NCBI GenBank assembly: GCA_045546995.1
Contig: JAZQDW010000002.1
Coordinates: 1-6,580, forward strand
Direction of reading: 5' to 3'
Length of the DNA stretch: 6,580 bases
From: Firm-08 sp045546995
GTDB lineage: Bacteria > Bacillota > Clostridia > Oscillospirales > QAKW01
The notes under the pieces were generated by a model. It was not told where the DNA came from. It did no database searches and saw only the letters and a list, made by a program, of their open reading frames with translations. The position numbers were made by a program, and so were the translations under genes. Below are positions 1-6,426 of this stretch, in pieces (position 1 is the first letter of the stretch; the number at the start of each line of letters is the position of its first letter).

Positions 1-453
1 AATCTCCACGCCGCTGGCGGCGGTTTTTGCCTCGGTGTCCATCAGAGAATGGACGTAGTCCTTAAACATCGGGGAAGTTGAATATTTGGGTTTGCCACCC
101 TCACTTCCCAGTTCAAAGCGGTCGTTCTTTACACGAGTGAAGAAATAACAGTCGTTTGCTTCATCGTAGATGGGCAGATAACTGTTGTCCTTGGACAGAA
201 TCAACTTATCCTTGGCAACCACGATCTTGCCGTCTGCATTGTCGGCAGAATTTATGAGATTGGAGGTATTAAATCCGATCACGTAATCAGCGGTGAGGGT
301 GTGCCCCTTCAAATCCAGCGTAACGCCGGGATCCAGCACCACGTCGGTCACCGTGGCATTGTCGTTGAGAACGATGGTGTCACCCGTTTTGGCGGCGGCG
401 ATGGCGGCGGCAACAGAAGGATACTTCTGTCCGCCGATGAGGGCAACGCCGGT
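1..453 (-). other. Repeat-type beta module at the window edge (residues 1846-1996)
   Basis: The segment starts V-A-L-I-G-G-Q-K-Y-P-S-V-A-A-A-I and continues A-A-A-K-T-G-D-T-I-V-L-N-D-N-A-T-V. It then has V-T-L-D-L-K-G-H-T-L-T. This G-G-x-x-Y-x-S-(V/L)-x-x-A followed by G-D-T-I-x-L is a familiar start of beta-helix-like modules in Firmicutes surface proteins. After it the sequence holds strands such as K-I-V-V-A-K-D-K-L-I-L and C-Y-F-F-T-R-V, with no stop. The family is only partly recognisable and the end lies outside the window. Confidence 0.55.
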
Positions 454-3400
454 GGCGGGCAGGGTGATATTCTCACGCATTGTTTCGCCGCAAACGGTAC
501 ACTCGGTGTGACCCACACCGTCGGTGGTGGGGGTGGCGGCGGTATCGGTGATCACGTCGCTTTCCTCATGGGCGCAGGCAAAGGCGGTGAAGGTGATGGA
601 CACCTCGCCGGCGGTGGGCTGATGGGCGCCCTGCTCGGTCCAATCCACCGCGCCTTTATAGGAAGCGGCCATCTTTTCGTAGCCGGTGGCATTGAAGTGA
701 CAGTTGTCACTGTAAATAGCGGAGCTGTCACCCCAGGTAAGGGACAGATTATAACCGTCGATCAGACCGATGCCGGCGGTAGCGGCGGTATCCCGCTGAA
801 TGGCGCGCAGTTCGGTGAGCCAATCCTGATTCCAACCGTCGACGATATTGGTGGTGGTGGTCATATATACGATGGGGTGAGAAGGCAACGACTGATATCT
901 TTCAATCATTTCCATCGTTTCCTGTTTGAAGTAATCCAGCGGTACGCCATAATAACCGTTTTGAGCATCGTTGGCGCCAAAGGCCATAATCACCACGTCG
1001 GGCGCCTCTTTCAAAGAGAGAGAATAGTTCCAGGTACTCTCGTATCCGTAACCGGAGGAGTCGGTGCCCAGCGAGCCGCCACGGCCGAAATTGATCACCT
1101 CATAATCGTCGCCCAACAGCTCCTGCAGACGGGCGGGATAGGCGTACAGCGTACGGTTGCCGGCGCCGGTGCCCAGAGTGATACTGTCACCCACGCATAA
1201 TACCTTGATCTTTTCCTTCTTGACGGAGGGGGTGGCATAGGTGGCATTTTTGTCATACACGTACTTTACACTTTCCACCACGCTCAGCTCGTCGGCGGTA
1301 TAGTTGCCGGCAGGAAGCAGGACGGTGGGGGCGGCGGTTTGGGTGTGGACGACGATATCGTCCATATCGGCAAACACCGTTTCTCCCACCACAAAGCTGT
1401 ACAAGGCGCCGTTCATATCCCGATAGAAGGCCGCGCCCTGCGGCAGCGTGGCCACCTCAGGGGCGTACATCTTACCGTCCGGATAGGTGCGATCGGTGGT
1501 GCCGGTGTGCAATGCCAAGGTATAGGTTTCGCTGATACCGTTTTTGGCAACGGTCATATAATAAATATGAGTGCCCTTTTTCAAAGTGGCGCAGTCGATC
1601 TGGGTTACCTTGGAAGACAGAGCCGCATCGGCATACAGGGTGACCGTTTGCCCGCTTTGGGCAAAATCGGCGGCAGAAAGGGTGCCGGTGGCTTTCGTCA
1701 AAGTGACGAAATGATCGGTGACTGCGACCTCACCCTTGGGCGCCAACGTGGAGGCGGCGGTGGTCAGATCGTAGTCCAGATAATAGTTTTCAATCTCGCC
1801 GAATTCCACGTTGACCGCATCATAGGGATTTTCACCCTTGGCGTTGTAGATATCGCTGACATCGGCCATGGCCTGCACCGCCTCGTAGCCGATAAAGAAG
1901 TTATCCTCCACGTTGGGAGCGGTGGTGGCATAGGTCAGCTCCGCATTGATGATGGTGTTGCGACCGATAAAGCGGTTGCCGGTGACCTTGCACTTATTGT
2001 ACAGATCCACGTTGGTGGCGGGATCACCGATGCCGTTGTTCATAGGATAAAGATGAATAAACTGGCTGTATACGTCGGTGGCATACTTTTTCTCATCGGT
2101 GAGGAAATGATAGGCCTCTCTGTCCTCTACAAAGGTATTACCCGTAATCTCATAGATAAAGCAAGGTTGGGGATACCGAAGATTAAGCAAAGCGTTGGAC
2201 GCGGGATTGGACTCGGAATTCTTGGAGCAGTTGTAGAACAAATTGTTCTTTAAAACGGTTTTGACACTCTGACGTTGATTGTAACGGTAATAGTCGTGAG
2301 TGTCACTGCCGTAATAGGTGGCAAACCAAGTGTAGGCGGTGGAATGGGTGTCCTTGTAAAACTTGGAATTTTGCAGGGTAAAGGACAGATCCATGGTGTA
2401 ATTCTTGCCGGATTGATAGAACACGTTACCGCACAGAGCCAAATCGGAGTTGGCCATATACAGATTGTCTACCACGGTATTGGTGCCGTTGAAATAGAAA
2501 AGCTGATAATCGGTGGTGTTGGCGCTTTGTACTTTTACACCGTCGGCCCAAATGTTTTGATAAGTCAGGGTCTTTTCACTGTTGGCCACGATATAGAAAC
2601 GGGTGTTGGTGCCAAGCCCTGCGGAGAGCGCACCGGCAGAACAAATAATATTCTTAAAGGTAAGCACCTCGCCGGTTTTGTTGTTGGTGCCGTCGGCAAA
2701 GCGGCCGTCGCCCGACAGGGTAACGCCGTCAAAGCTGACGTTCATATTATTGGCGGCATAGCTGACCGTCCATTTGCCGGTGAGCACCGTTTCCTCACTG
2801 CCGCGGGAAGCGGACAGCGTATCCGGTTCGGTGGGTTTGGGATTGCGCACGATGGGATTGATGCCGTGCTTATAACCCAGCACCTGACAGGAATGATTGA
2901 TGGTATAGTCACCGGAAATCTCGCCGGCGGGCAATAAAATCTTGGGGACGGCCACACCGTCGGCATCTGCCTTGGCAAACAAATCGGTCAGACTTGTAAA
3001 GAAATTCTCGCCCTTGGTGAAGGCATAGGAGGTCCCATCCCAGAATCTGGCCACAGTATCATCGGTAGCATCGGGAAGGAAGAGATAACCGTCTCCGTCA
3101 TAGGGGATCGCCAGTTCCACGATCAGAGTGTAGTCACGGGTTTGCTGACCGTAACCCACCGTTACCGTATAGGTACCGCCGGCATTGATAACGTCAACCG
3201 TGGTACCGGCACTGTTTTTGATCACCATGGTACGGGCCAGCTCGTTGCCGCAGGTGTAGGTGAATACAGGCACGTAATCGGTAGAGCAGATACCCCGAAT
3301 GGTGGTATCGGAGATGGAAACACTACTGAGGTTGACGTCGGTAATGCGGAGCATATCCGTGCTGATGGTTTTGTCAAAGTTGAGATAGTAGGGACCATCC

Positions 3401-5988
3401 ACCTTGGCGGTAAGACCCTTGTTCAAACTGACGGGAGCCACACCGGTAAGGGCCTGACATTTGGCCACGGTGGAATAGTCGTTCACTTTATCGGCGGTTT
3501 GGTTTTGGTCGGAGACCCGTACCGTAAAGTTGTCACTCAGATCCACGGCGCCGTTGTACTGGGTGATATACCCGCTTTTGCCGTAATTGGAATCATAGTT
3601 AATGGCGGTGTAATAATAACCCACCACACGGTTTTCGGTGAAAACGATGTTGGAGCAATCATAGCCGTTACCGGTGGATTGACTGGTGGTTGCCGTCCGC
3701 ACGGGAGAACGAGCGCCGTAATCGGTCACAAAGGTGTTACCCGTAAAGGTGAGATAGTGGGTAAGGTTTTTGATCTCACCACACATAATGGTATCGCTGT
3801 TGCTATAGCCGTTGGTGGAGCGGTGAGCGTTATAAAAAACGTTATCCTTGTAGGTCACGCTCTGGGACTTGTTCACCGAGGGGAAACGGTGATAGATGGT
3901 GAAATCGGAAGAAGACGAAAGGTTGTTATACAGGAAGGAATTCTGCATAATATATTCGTCCCCGATATAGGAAGCCGCCGTGGTTTCCAGAAAATGGGTG
4001 GTGGTGTTGGCATAATAGATATTGTCCAGCACCATCTTTTTGGCGGCCAGCATACGGATAAATCTGCCGGTGCCCTTATATCCGTCGGCATAAATATTTT
4101 TCAGATGAAAGGTCATATAATAGTTGCCGGCGCCGGGAATATTGTAGGAATTCAGGGTGGGAGAAGCCCAGAAAAGGTAATCGGTGGTAGTGCCGTTTTT
4201 ACCCACCACGATATTCTGAACGGTAACGTCCAGATCCTCTTTGGAGCTATTGACCCAAACCTGTCCCGCCTTATCCACGGTAAAGCCGTCCACCAAAACG
4301 TTGTTGCCCTTGCCGGTGGGAGCGATCTGTACCTTGCCGGTCAAAACGCTCTCGCCGCTACCGCGGTCGGTGTGCAGGGTCCAGGGTTGCAGAATATCGC
4401 TTCCCTTGACGTTGGGGTTGATACCGTGCTTGGCGCCATAGAGGTTCACGCTCTTGGTAACGGTGATGGCGCCGTATTCGCCGGGGGCAAAATATACGTC
4501 GGCGGTGCCGCCGGAATAGGCAGCCTCAAAATCGGCGTAGGAGTTGTACACCTTACCGGTGATGCCGTTCAGCGTGGCATAACTGCCCGCCTCACCATCG
4601 GGATCGATGATATTGGCCGTACCGGCGGCGGAGGCCACCGTCATATCATAGTCCTTCCAATAAGGCCCGTCCACCTTGGCCACCACACCGTTGTTAATGC
4701 CCTTCGGGGCCACACCGGTGAGGGCCTGACATTTGGCAACGGTAGAATAATCCGCCACCTTATCGGCAGTAGAATTCATAGCAACGAGCACGTTAAAGTT
4801 CTCGCTCAGATCCAGCTTGCCGTTATAAGTCTTGATCTGGGTGCCGTAACTACCGTCCCAGTTGCTGGTGGTGTTGGCGTAACCGATAAAACGGTTGCCC
4901 TTGACACGCATATTGGCGCAGTCGTACCCGTCACCGCCGGAGTTACTGGTGGCCACCAGGCGTAAGGCCGCCTTGGGGCCGTATTCCGATACAAAGGTGT
5001 TGCCGGTGAAGGTGTAATACTGCGTCTTGTTCTTGATCTCTCCGCAGTAAATGGTGTGTGCGCTGACACTGTTGGACTGCCCCAGCGTGGTGTTGTGGGC
5101 ATTGAAAAAGACGTTGTTGGTGTAGGTGACGGCCTCATCCATATTGCCGCTGGGGAAACGGTGATAGATGGTGGCCATACTGCCCGCTACCACGTTATTA
5201 TAAAGAAAAGAATTCTTCATCGTAAAGTTATCCCGTCCGATGCCCCGACAGGCCGCCGAGGTCTGCAGGAAGTTGGTGGTGGTGTTGGCATAGAACACCC
5301 CGTCCAAAACGGTGTTACGGGCGGCGATAAAATAGATAAAATGGCCGGTACCCGCATAACCGTCGGCATAGACGTTTTGCAGGGCAAAATCCATATAATA
5401 AGCGCCGGCAGAGGGTACGGTATTCACCGCCGGGGAGGCATTGAGGAAATAATCGGTACGGGTACCGTTTTTACCCACCACGATATTACGGATGGTGATA
5501 TCCAGATTTTGCGTAGAAGAATCCACCTGAAAATAACCGGCGCCATCCACGGTAAATCCGTCCACCACCACGTCGTTACCGGCGCCGGTGGTTTTGATAT
5601 TAAACTTACCCGTAACGGTACTCTCCCCACTGCCACGGCCCGGATGGAGGGTCCAGGGTTGCAGAATGTCACTTCCCTTGACGTTGGGATTGACACCGTG
5701 CTTGGCGCCGTAGAGATTTACACTCTTGGTGACGGTGATGGCCCCGTATTCGCCGGGGGCAAAATATACGTCGGCGGTGCCGCCGGAGGTAAAGGCGGCC
5801 TCAAAGGCGGCGTAGGTGGTGTACACCGTACCGCTCACCCCGTTCAGGGTGCCTCCGGCGCCATCGGTGCCGGAGGCATCAATGATGTACACGGGATTGG
5901 CGGCGTGCGCAGGCAGAACGATGCCCGTCAGCATCCCCACACTCATCAGCGCCGCCAGAGCAAGGCTGATCAAACGTTTTGCTTTCAT
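1..5988 (-). CDS. Giant secreted beta-helix / SGNH-esterase multidomain protein (3'-partial)
   Basis: The minus strand is open for 1996 codons from ATG 5988-5986 to the window edge, so the C-terminus is missing. The start is fixed by AAGGAG eight bases upstream and by the signal peptide that follows it directly. Domains by residue: signal peptide 1-29; beta-helix copies 31-458, 459-880 and 961-1412; beta-sandwich-like inserts about 881-960 and 1413-1494; degenerate cap 1495-1590; SGNH hydrolase about 1593-1786 with Ser1602, Gly1637, Asn1673, Asp1761 and His1764; Cys/His module about 1800-1845; repeat-type beta module from 1846. The family logic (pectin-lyase-like helices plus an SGNH esterase) suggests an extracellular protein acting on an acylated polysaccharide. 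That substrate is inferred; no clear lyase catalytic set was identified in the helices, which may only bind. No cell-wall anchor (LPXTG, SLH, dockerin) is visible, but one could lie beyond the edge. It appears monocistronic in this window, with its own promoter region. Confidence 0.93.
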   Translation of the reverse strand, partial: MKAKRLISLALAALMSVGMLTGIVLPAHAANPVYIIDASGTDGAGGTLNGVSGTVYTTYAAFEAAFTSGGTADVYFAPGEYGAITVTKSVNLYGAKHGVNPNVKGSDILQPWTLHPGRGSGESTVTGKFNIKTTGAGNDVVVDGFTVDGAGYFQVDSSTQNLDITIRNIVVGKNGTRTDYFLNASPAVNTVPSAGAYYMDFALQNVYADGYAGTGHFIYFIAARNTVLDGVFYANTTTNFLQTSAACRGIGRDNFTMKNSFLYNNVVAGSMATIYHRFPSGNMDEAVTYTNNVFFNAHNTTLGQSNSVSAHTIYCGEIKNKTQYYTFTGNTFVSEYGPKAALRLVATSNSGGDGYDCANMRVKGNRFIGYANTTSNWDGSYGTQIKTYNGKLDLSENFNVLVAMNSTADKVADYSTVAKCQALTGVAPKGINNGVVAKVDGPYWKDYDMTVASAAGTANIIDPDGEAGSYATLNGITGKVYNSYADFEAAYSGGTADVYFAPGEYGAITVTKSVNLYGAKHGINPNVKGSDILQPWTLHTDRGSGESVLTGKVQIAPTGKGNNVLVDGFTVDKAGQVWVNSSKEDLDVTVQNIVVGKNGTTTDYLFWASPTLNSYNIPGAGNYYMTFHLKNIYADGYKGTGRFIRMLAAKKMVLDNIYYANTTTHFLETTAASYIGDEYIMQNSFLYNNLSSSSDFTIYHRFPSVNKSQSVTYKDNVFYNAHRSTNGYSNSDTIMCGEIKNLTHYLTFTGNTFVTDYGARSPVRTATTSQSTGNGYDCSNIVFTENRVVGYYYTAINYDSNYGKSGYITQYNGAVDLSDNFTVRVSDQNQTADKVNDYSTVAKCQALTGVAPVSLNKGLTAKVDGPYYLNFDKTISTDMLRITDVNLSSVSISDTTIRGICSTDYVPVFTYTCGNELARTMVIKNSAGTTVDVINAGGTYTVTVGYGQQTRDYTLIVELAIPYDGDGYLFLPDATDDTVARFWDGTSYAFTKGENFFTSLTDLFAKADADGVAVPKILLPAGEISGDYTINHSCQVLGYKHGINPIVRNPKPTEPDTLSASRGSEETVLTGKWTVSYAANNMNVSFDGVTLSGDGRFADGTNNKTGEVLTFKNIICSAGALSAGLGTNTRFYIVANSEKTLTYQNIWADGVKVQSANTTDYQLFYFNGTNTVVDNLYMANSDLALCGNVFYQSGKNYTMDLSFTLQNSKFYKDTHSTAYTWFATYYGSDTHDYYRYNQRQSVKTVLKNNLFYNCSKNSESNPASNALLNLRYPQPCFIYEITGNTFVEDREAYHFLTDEKKYATDVYSQFIHLYPMNNGIGDPATNVDLYNKCKVTGNRFIGRNTIINAELTYATTAPNVEDNFFIGYEAVQAMADVSDIYNAKGENPYDAVNVEFGEIENYYLDYDLTTAASTLAPKGEVAVTDHFVTLTKATGTLSAADFAQSGQTVTLYADAALSSKVTQIDCATLKKGTHIYYMTVAKNGISETYTLALHTGTTDRTYPDGKMYAPEVATLPQGAAFYRDMNGALYSFVVGETVFADMDDIVVHTQTAAPTVLLPAGNYTADELSVVESVKYVYDKNATYATPSVKKEKIKVLCVGDSITLGTGAGNRTLYAYPARLQELLGDDYEVINFGRGGSLGTDSSGYGYESTWNYSLSLKEAPDVVIMAFGANDAQNGYYGVPLDYFKQETMEMIERYQSLPSHPIVYMTTTTNIVDGWNQDWLTELRAIQRDTAATAGIGLIDGYNLSLTWGDSSAIYSDNCHFNATGYEKMAASYKGAVDWTEQGAHQPTAGEVSITFTAFACAHEESDVITDTAATPTTDGVGHTECTVCGETMRENITLPATGVALIGGQKYPSVAAAIAAAKTGDTIVLNDNATVTDVVLDPGVTLDLKGHTLTADYVIGFNTSNLINSADNADGKIVVAKDKLILSKDNSYLPIYDEANDCYFFTRVKNDRFELGSEGGKPKYSTSPMFKDYVHSLMDTEAKTAASGVEI
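454..591 (-). other. Cys/His module C-x-H ... H-x-x-C-x-x-C-G (about residues 1800-1845)
   Basis: This short module contains C1805-A-H1807, then about 20 residues rich in Thr and Asp, then G-H1827-x-x-C1830-x-x-C1833-G and a tail ending L-P-A-T-G. The same layout recurs, often in tandem, in large clostridial surface proteins. The Cys/His set could bind a metal such as zinc or form a disulfide. Only one copy is seen. The L-P-A-T-G ending is internal, followed by another domain, and is not a sortase signal here. Confidence 0.6.
631..1212 (-). other. SGNH/GDSL hydrolase domain (residues 1593-1786)
   Basis: All family blocks are present in order. Block I is VLCVGDSITLG with nucleophile Ser1602. 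Block II is V-I-N-F-G-R-G-G-S, where Gly1637 is the likely oxyanion glycine. Block III is A-F-G-A-N-D with Asn1673. Block V is D-N-C-H with Asp1761 and His1764 (D-x-x-H). The domain is about 190 residues, normal for GDSL-like lipase/acylhydrolase domains that deacylate carbohydrates. It should cleave an ester outside the cell, probably acetyl groups on a glycan; the substrate is inferred from the attached beta-helices, not read from the sequence. The catalytic set looks fully intact. Confidence 0.88.
1219..1506 (-). repeat. Degenerate fourth beta-helix cap (about residues 1495-1590)
   Basis: The segment begins YPDGKMYAPEV and reaches V-L-L-P-A-G-N-Y-T-A-D-E-L, then V-E-S-V-K-Y-V-Y-D-K. This parallels the cap of copy 3 (I-L-L-P-A-G-E-I-S-G-D-Y-T-I, then the Q-V-L-G-Y-K-H strand) and the A-P-G-E-Y-G cap of copies 1 and 2. 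The rungs that should follow are absent and the esterase domain starts within about 20 residues. It looks like the start of a fourth helix unit whose body was lost or replaced by the SGNH domain. The similarity was judged by eye and is moderate. Confidence 0.45.
1507..1752 (-). other. Beta-sandwich-like insert 2 (about residues 1413-1494)
   Basis: This is a second non-helical stretch of similar length to insert 1, placed at the end of copy 3. It contains alternating strand segments (V-A-V-T-D-H-F-V-T-L-T, then Q-T-V-T-L-Y-A-D) and ends with G-T-H-I-Y-Y-M-T-V-A-K-N-G-I-S-E-T-Y-T-L-A-L. That ending has the same strand, turn and Y-T-L logic as the end of insert 1, so the two are probably related small beta-sandwich domains. 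No function can be assigned beyond spacing or binding. Confidence 0.45.
1753..3108 (-). repeat. Diverged beta-helix copy 3 (residues 961-1412)
   Basis: This third unit matches copies 1 and 2 in order but is clearly more distant. Shared landmarks include LLPAGE-x-x-G-x-Y-T-I, then Q-V-L-G-Y-K-H-G-I-N-P (compare N-L-Y-G-A-K-H-G-I-N-P), S-R-G-S-E-E-T-V-L-T-G-K, WADGV, NTVVDNLYMAN, FTLQNSKFY, ITGNTFV and VTGNRFIGR. The Y-K-H-G-I-N-P site lies 520 residues after its counterpart in copy 2, and the extra length is mostly the preceding insert. The copy ends at E-N-Y-Y-L-D-Y-D-L, the counterpart of GPYW-K-D-Y-D in copy 1. The divergence suggests an older duplication than the one that made copies 1 and 2. 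Confidence 0.75.
3109..3348 (-). other. Beta-sandwich-like insert 1 (about residues 881-960)
   Basis: This stretch of about 80 residues between copies 2 and 3 lacks the beta-helix rungs. It starts at TDVNLSSVSISDTTIRG and ends with a G-G-T-Y-T-V-T-V strand, then Q-Q-T-R-D-Y-T-L-I-V-E. The last pattern (G-x-Y-x-V-x-V followed by a charged turn and Y-T-L-x-V) is typical of small Ig-like or cadherin-like beta-sandwich domains in bacterial surface proteins. It probably acts as a spacer or a binding module. The exact family is not identified, and the boundaries are approximate. Confidence 0.5.
3349..4614 (-). repeat. Beta-helix copy 2 (residues 459-880)
   Basis: This second unit is homologous to copy 1 with a register of 424 residues (1272 bp) through most of its length. 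The GEYG, YGAKHG, ILQPWTLH, IVVGKNGT, YADGY, FTGNTFV, CQALTGVAP and KVDGPYY landmarks all recur in the same order. The cap is almost unchanged from copy 1 while the middle rungs have diverged, so selection or gene conversion appears to hold the cap constant. It probably forms a second beta-helix stacked on, or strung after, the first. After GPYY the sequence passes into a non-helical insert instead of another direct copy. Confidence 0.85.
4615..5898 (-). repeat. Beta-helix copy 1 (residues 31-458)
   Basis: This is the first of three homologous internal units. It opens with a cap segment (I-I-D, T-L-N-G, then Y-x-x-F-E-A-A) leading to GGTADVYFAPGEYG and KSVNLYGAKHG. It then runs through short Asn-, Thr- and Val-rich rungs such as VDGFTVDGAG, ITIRNIVVGKNG, LQNVYADGY, NTVLDGVFYANTTT, NSFLYNN and FTGNTFV. 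These alternating hydrophobic/Asn rungs are typical of right-handed parallel beta-helices of the pectin-lyase-like superfamily. The copy closes with YSTVAKCQALTGVAP and KVDGPYW. Its cap region is nearly identical to copy 2: 56 of 61 residues match by eye, and a 44-bp DNA stretch (5744-5787) is identical to 4472-4515. Confidence 0.85.
5902..5988 (-). other. Sec signal peptide of the giant protein
   Basis: Residues 1-29 show a classic Sec signal. The positively charged start is MKAKR, followed by a hydrophobic core of Leu/Ala/Ile/Val/Met and then a P-A-H-A stretch giving an A-x-A signal peptidase I site (A27-H28-A29). Cleavage after Ala29 or Ala30 would leave a mature protein that begins directly in the first beta-helix copy. 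There is no lipobox cysteine, so the protein is secreted rather than made as a lipoprotein. Confidence 0.9.
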
Positions 5989-5996
5989 AAACAAAA

Positions 5997-6002
5997 CTCC
6001 TT
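5997..6002 (-). promoter_or_regulatory. Ribosome binding site of the giant gene
   Basis: AAGGAG on the minus strand lies eight bases before ATG 5988-5986. It is the only strong Shine-Dalgarno match near the start, and it agrees with the signal peptide in fixing this start. Confidence 0.85.
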
Positions 6003-6063
6003 TCTTTGGGTTTTTTCACCCGATCTGATCGTCCCATTTGACGAATCATTTCGCTATATTTTG

Positions 6064-6092
6064 ATCATATCATAAAATAATCCTATTTTCCA
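6064..6092 (-). promoter_or_regulatory. Candidate sigma-A promoter of the giant gene
   Basis: On the minus strand a TATGAT box at 6069-6064 (five of six consensus bases) is preceded, 17 bases upstream, by TGGAAA at 6092-6087 (four of six matches to TTGACA). The region is AT-rich, unlike the coding sequence around it, and would give a leader of roughly 70 bases. A second overlapping TATGAT sits at 6074-6069. The -35 box is weak, so the assignment is tentative. Confidence 0.4.
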
Positions 6093-6107
6093 TAGAAAAT
6101 TACTCAT

Positions 6108-6302
6108 TTATTGATTCTTTCTTCGTTTGCGGCGGATGCGGTGAATATGACGTTCAAAGTCACCGCCCCCGATAAGTTCGGCCAACACGTACTGTTCAAA
6201 CACCGGCACGGTGCAGGAATAAAAGCCCAGCTTTTGTTCAAATTTTTCCAGCAAGCCCTCGGGCAGGACCATATAGCCCACGCGGATGGAGGGGGCCACC
6301 GT
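6108..6302 (-). pseudogene. Internal fragment of a MocR/PdxR-type aminotransferase-fold regulator
   Basis: The minus strand reads T-V-A-P-S-I-R-V-G-Y-M-V-L-P, then L-G-F-Y-S-C-T-V-P-V-F-E-Q-Y-V-L-A, and G-D-F-E-R-H-I-H-R-I-R before TAA at 6110-6108. This is the recognisable core of the class-I aminotransferase-like domain in GntR/MocR regulators, which control genes such as those for vitamin B6 metabolism. In the family the match is preceded by F-S-K, where Lys binds PLP; here those positions read L-P-N, and everything upstream (the winged-helix DNA-binding domain and most of the PLP domain) is gone. The C-terminal part is also missing, because the frame stops shortly after the R-H-I-H-R-I-R motif. 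About 65 codons of a protein normally near 450-500 residues remain. There is no credible start or ribosome binding site, so it is a dead remnant. Confidence 0.8.
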
Positions 6303-6382
6303 ATTGGGCAATCTGTAATTCCGAATTCCGCATTTTGGATGGAGGTTTTGCGGAGCAAACCCATCTAGAGTTGTTCACTTGC
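6303..6382. other. Non-coding junction upstream of the MocR fragment
   Basis: This sequence replaces the missing part of the regulator. It carries a short tandem of AATTCCG (6317-6330 region) and a 9-base repeat GGATGGAGG at 6337-6345 that also occurs at 6284-6292 inside the fragment. It has no coding pattern or RNA gene that I can recognise. Confidence 0.4.
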
Positions 6383-6421
6383 AAAAAGGTGTTTGTCCTA
6401 TGATAGGACAAACACCTTTTT
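6383..6421. terminator. Perfect hairpin terminator, usable in both directions
   Basis: Two 19-base arms (6383-6401 and 6403-6421) are perfectly complementary around a single central base. Each arm ends in an A-tract or T-tract, so transcripts from either strand form a GC-containing hairpin followed by U residues (six T on the plus strand, five on the minus strand). It begins five bases after the stop of the minus-strand 36-residue peptide gene and so most likely ends that transcript. It would also insulate the giant gene from upstream transcription. Confidence 0.85.
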
Positions 6422-6426
6422 TCTAT

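Noticed and set aside
2742..5696. Short minus-strand frames at 2742-2978, 3873-4091, 4806-5138 and 5424-5696
   Set aside because: They are out of frame with the giant gene on the same strand and show no domains; the giant frame explains the region.
301..6075. Long plus-strand open frames (up to about 600 codons, for example 3142-4965, and 301-1200, 1339-2253, 2275-2937, 5056-6075)
   Set aside because: They lie antisense to one continuous minus-strand gene with a signal peptide, recognisable domains and catalytic motifs. Their translations are low-complexity Gly/Val/Ile/His-rich without domains, as expected from reverse reading of a biased coding sequence.
6054..6107. 17-residue minus-strand frame starting directly after the MocR stop
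   Set aside because: It has no ribosome binding site, overlaps the candidate promoter, and its length and AT-rich sequence fit chance.
6111..6368. Plus-strand 85-codon frame
   Set aside because: It is antisense to the MocR fragment, whose protein similarity is clear; the plus-strand translation matches nothing recognisable.
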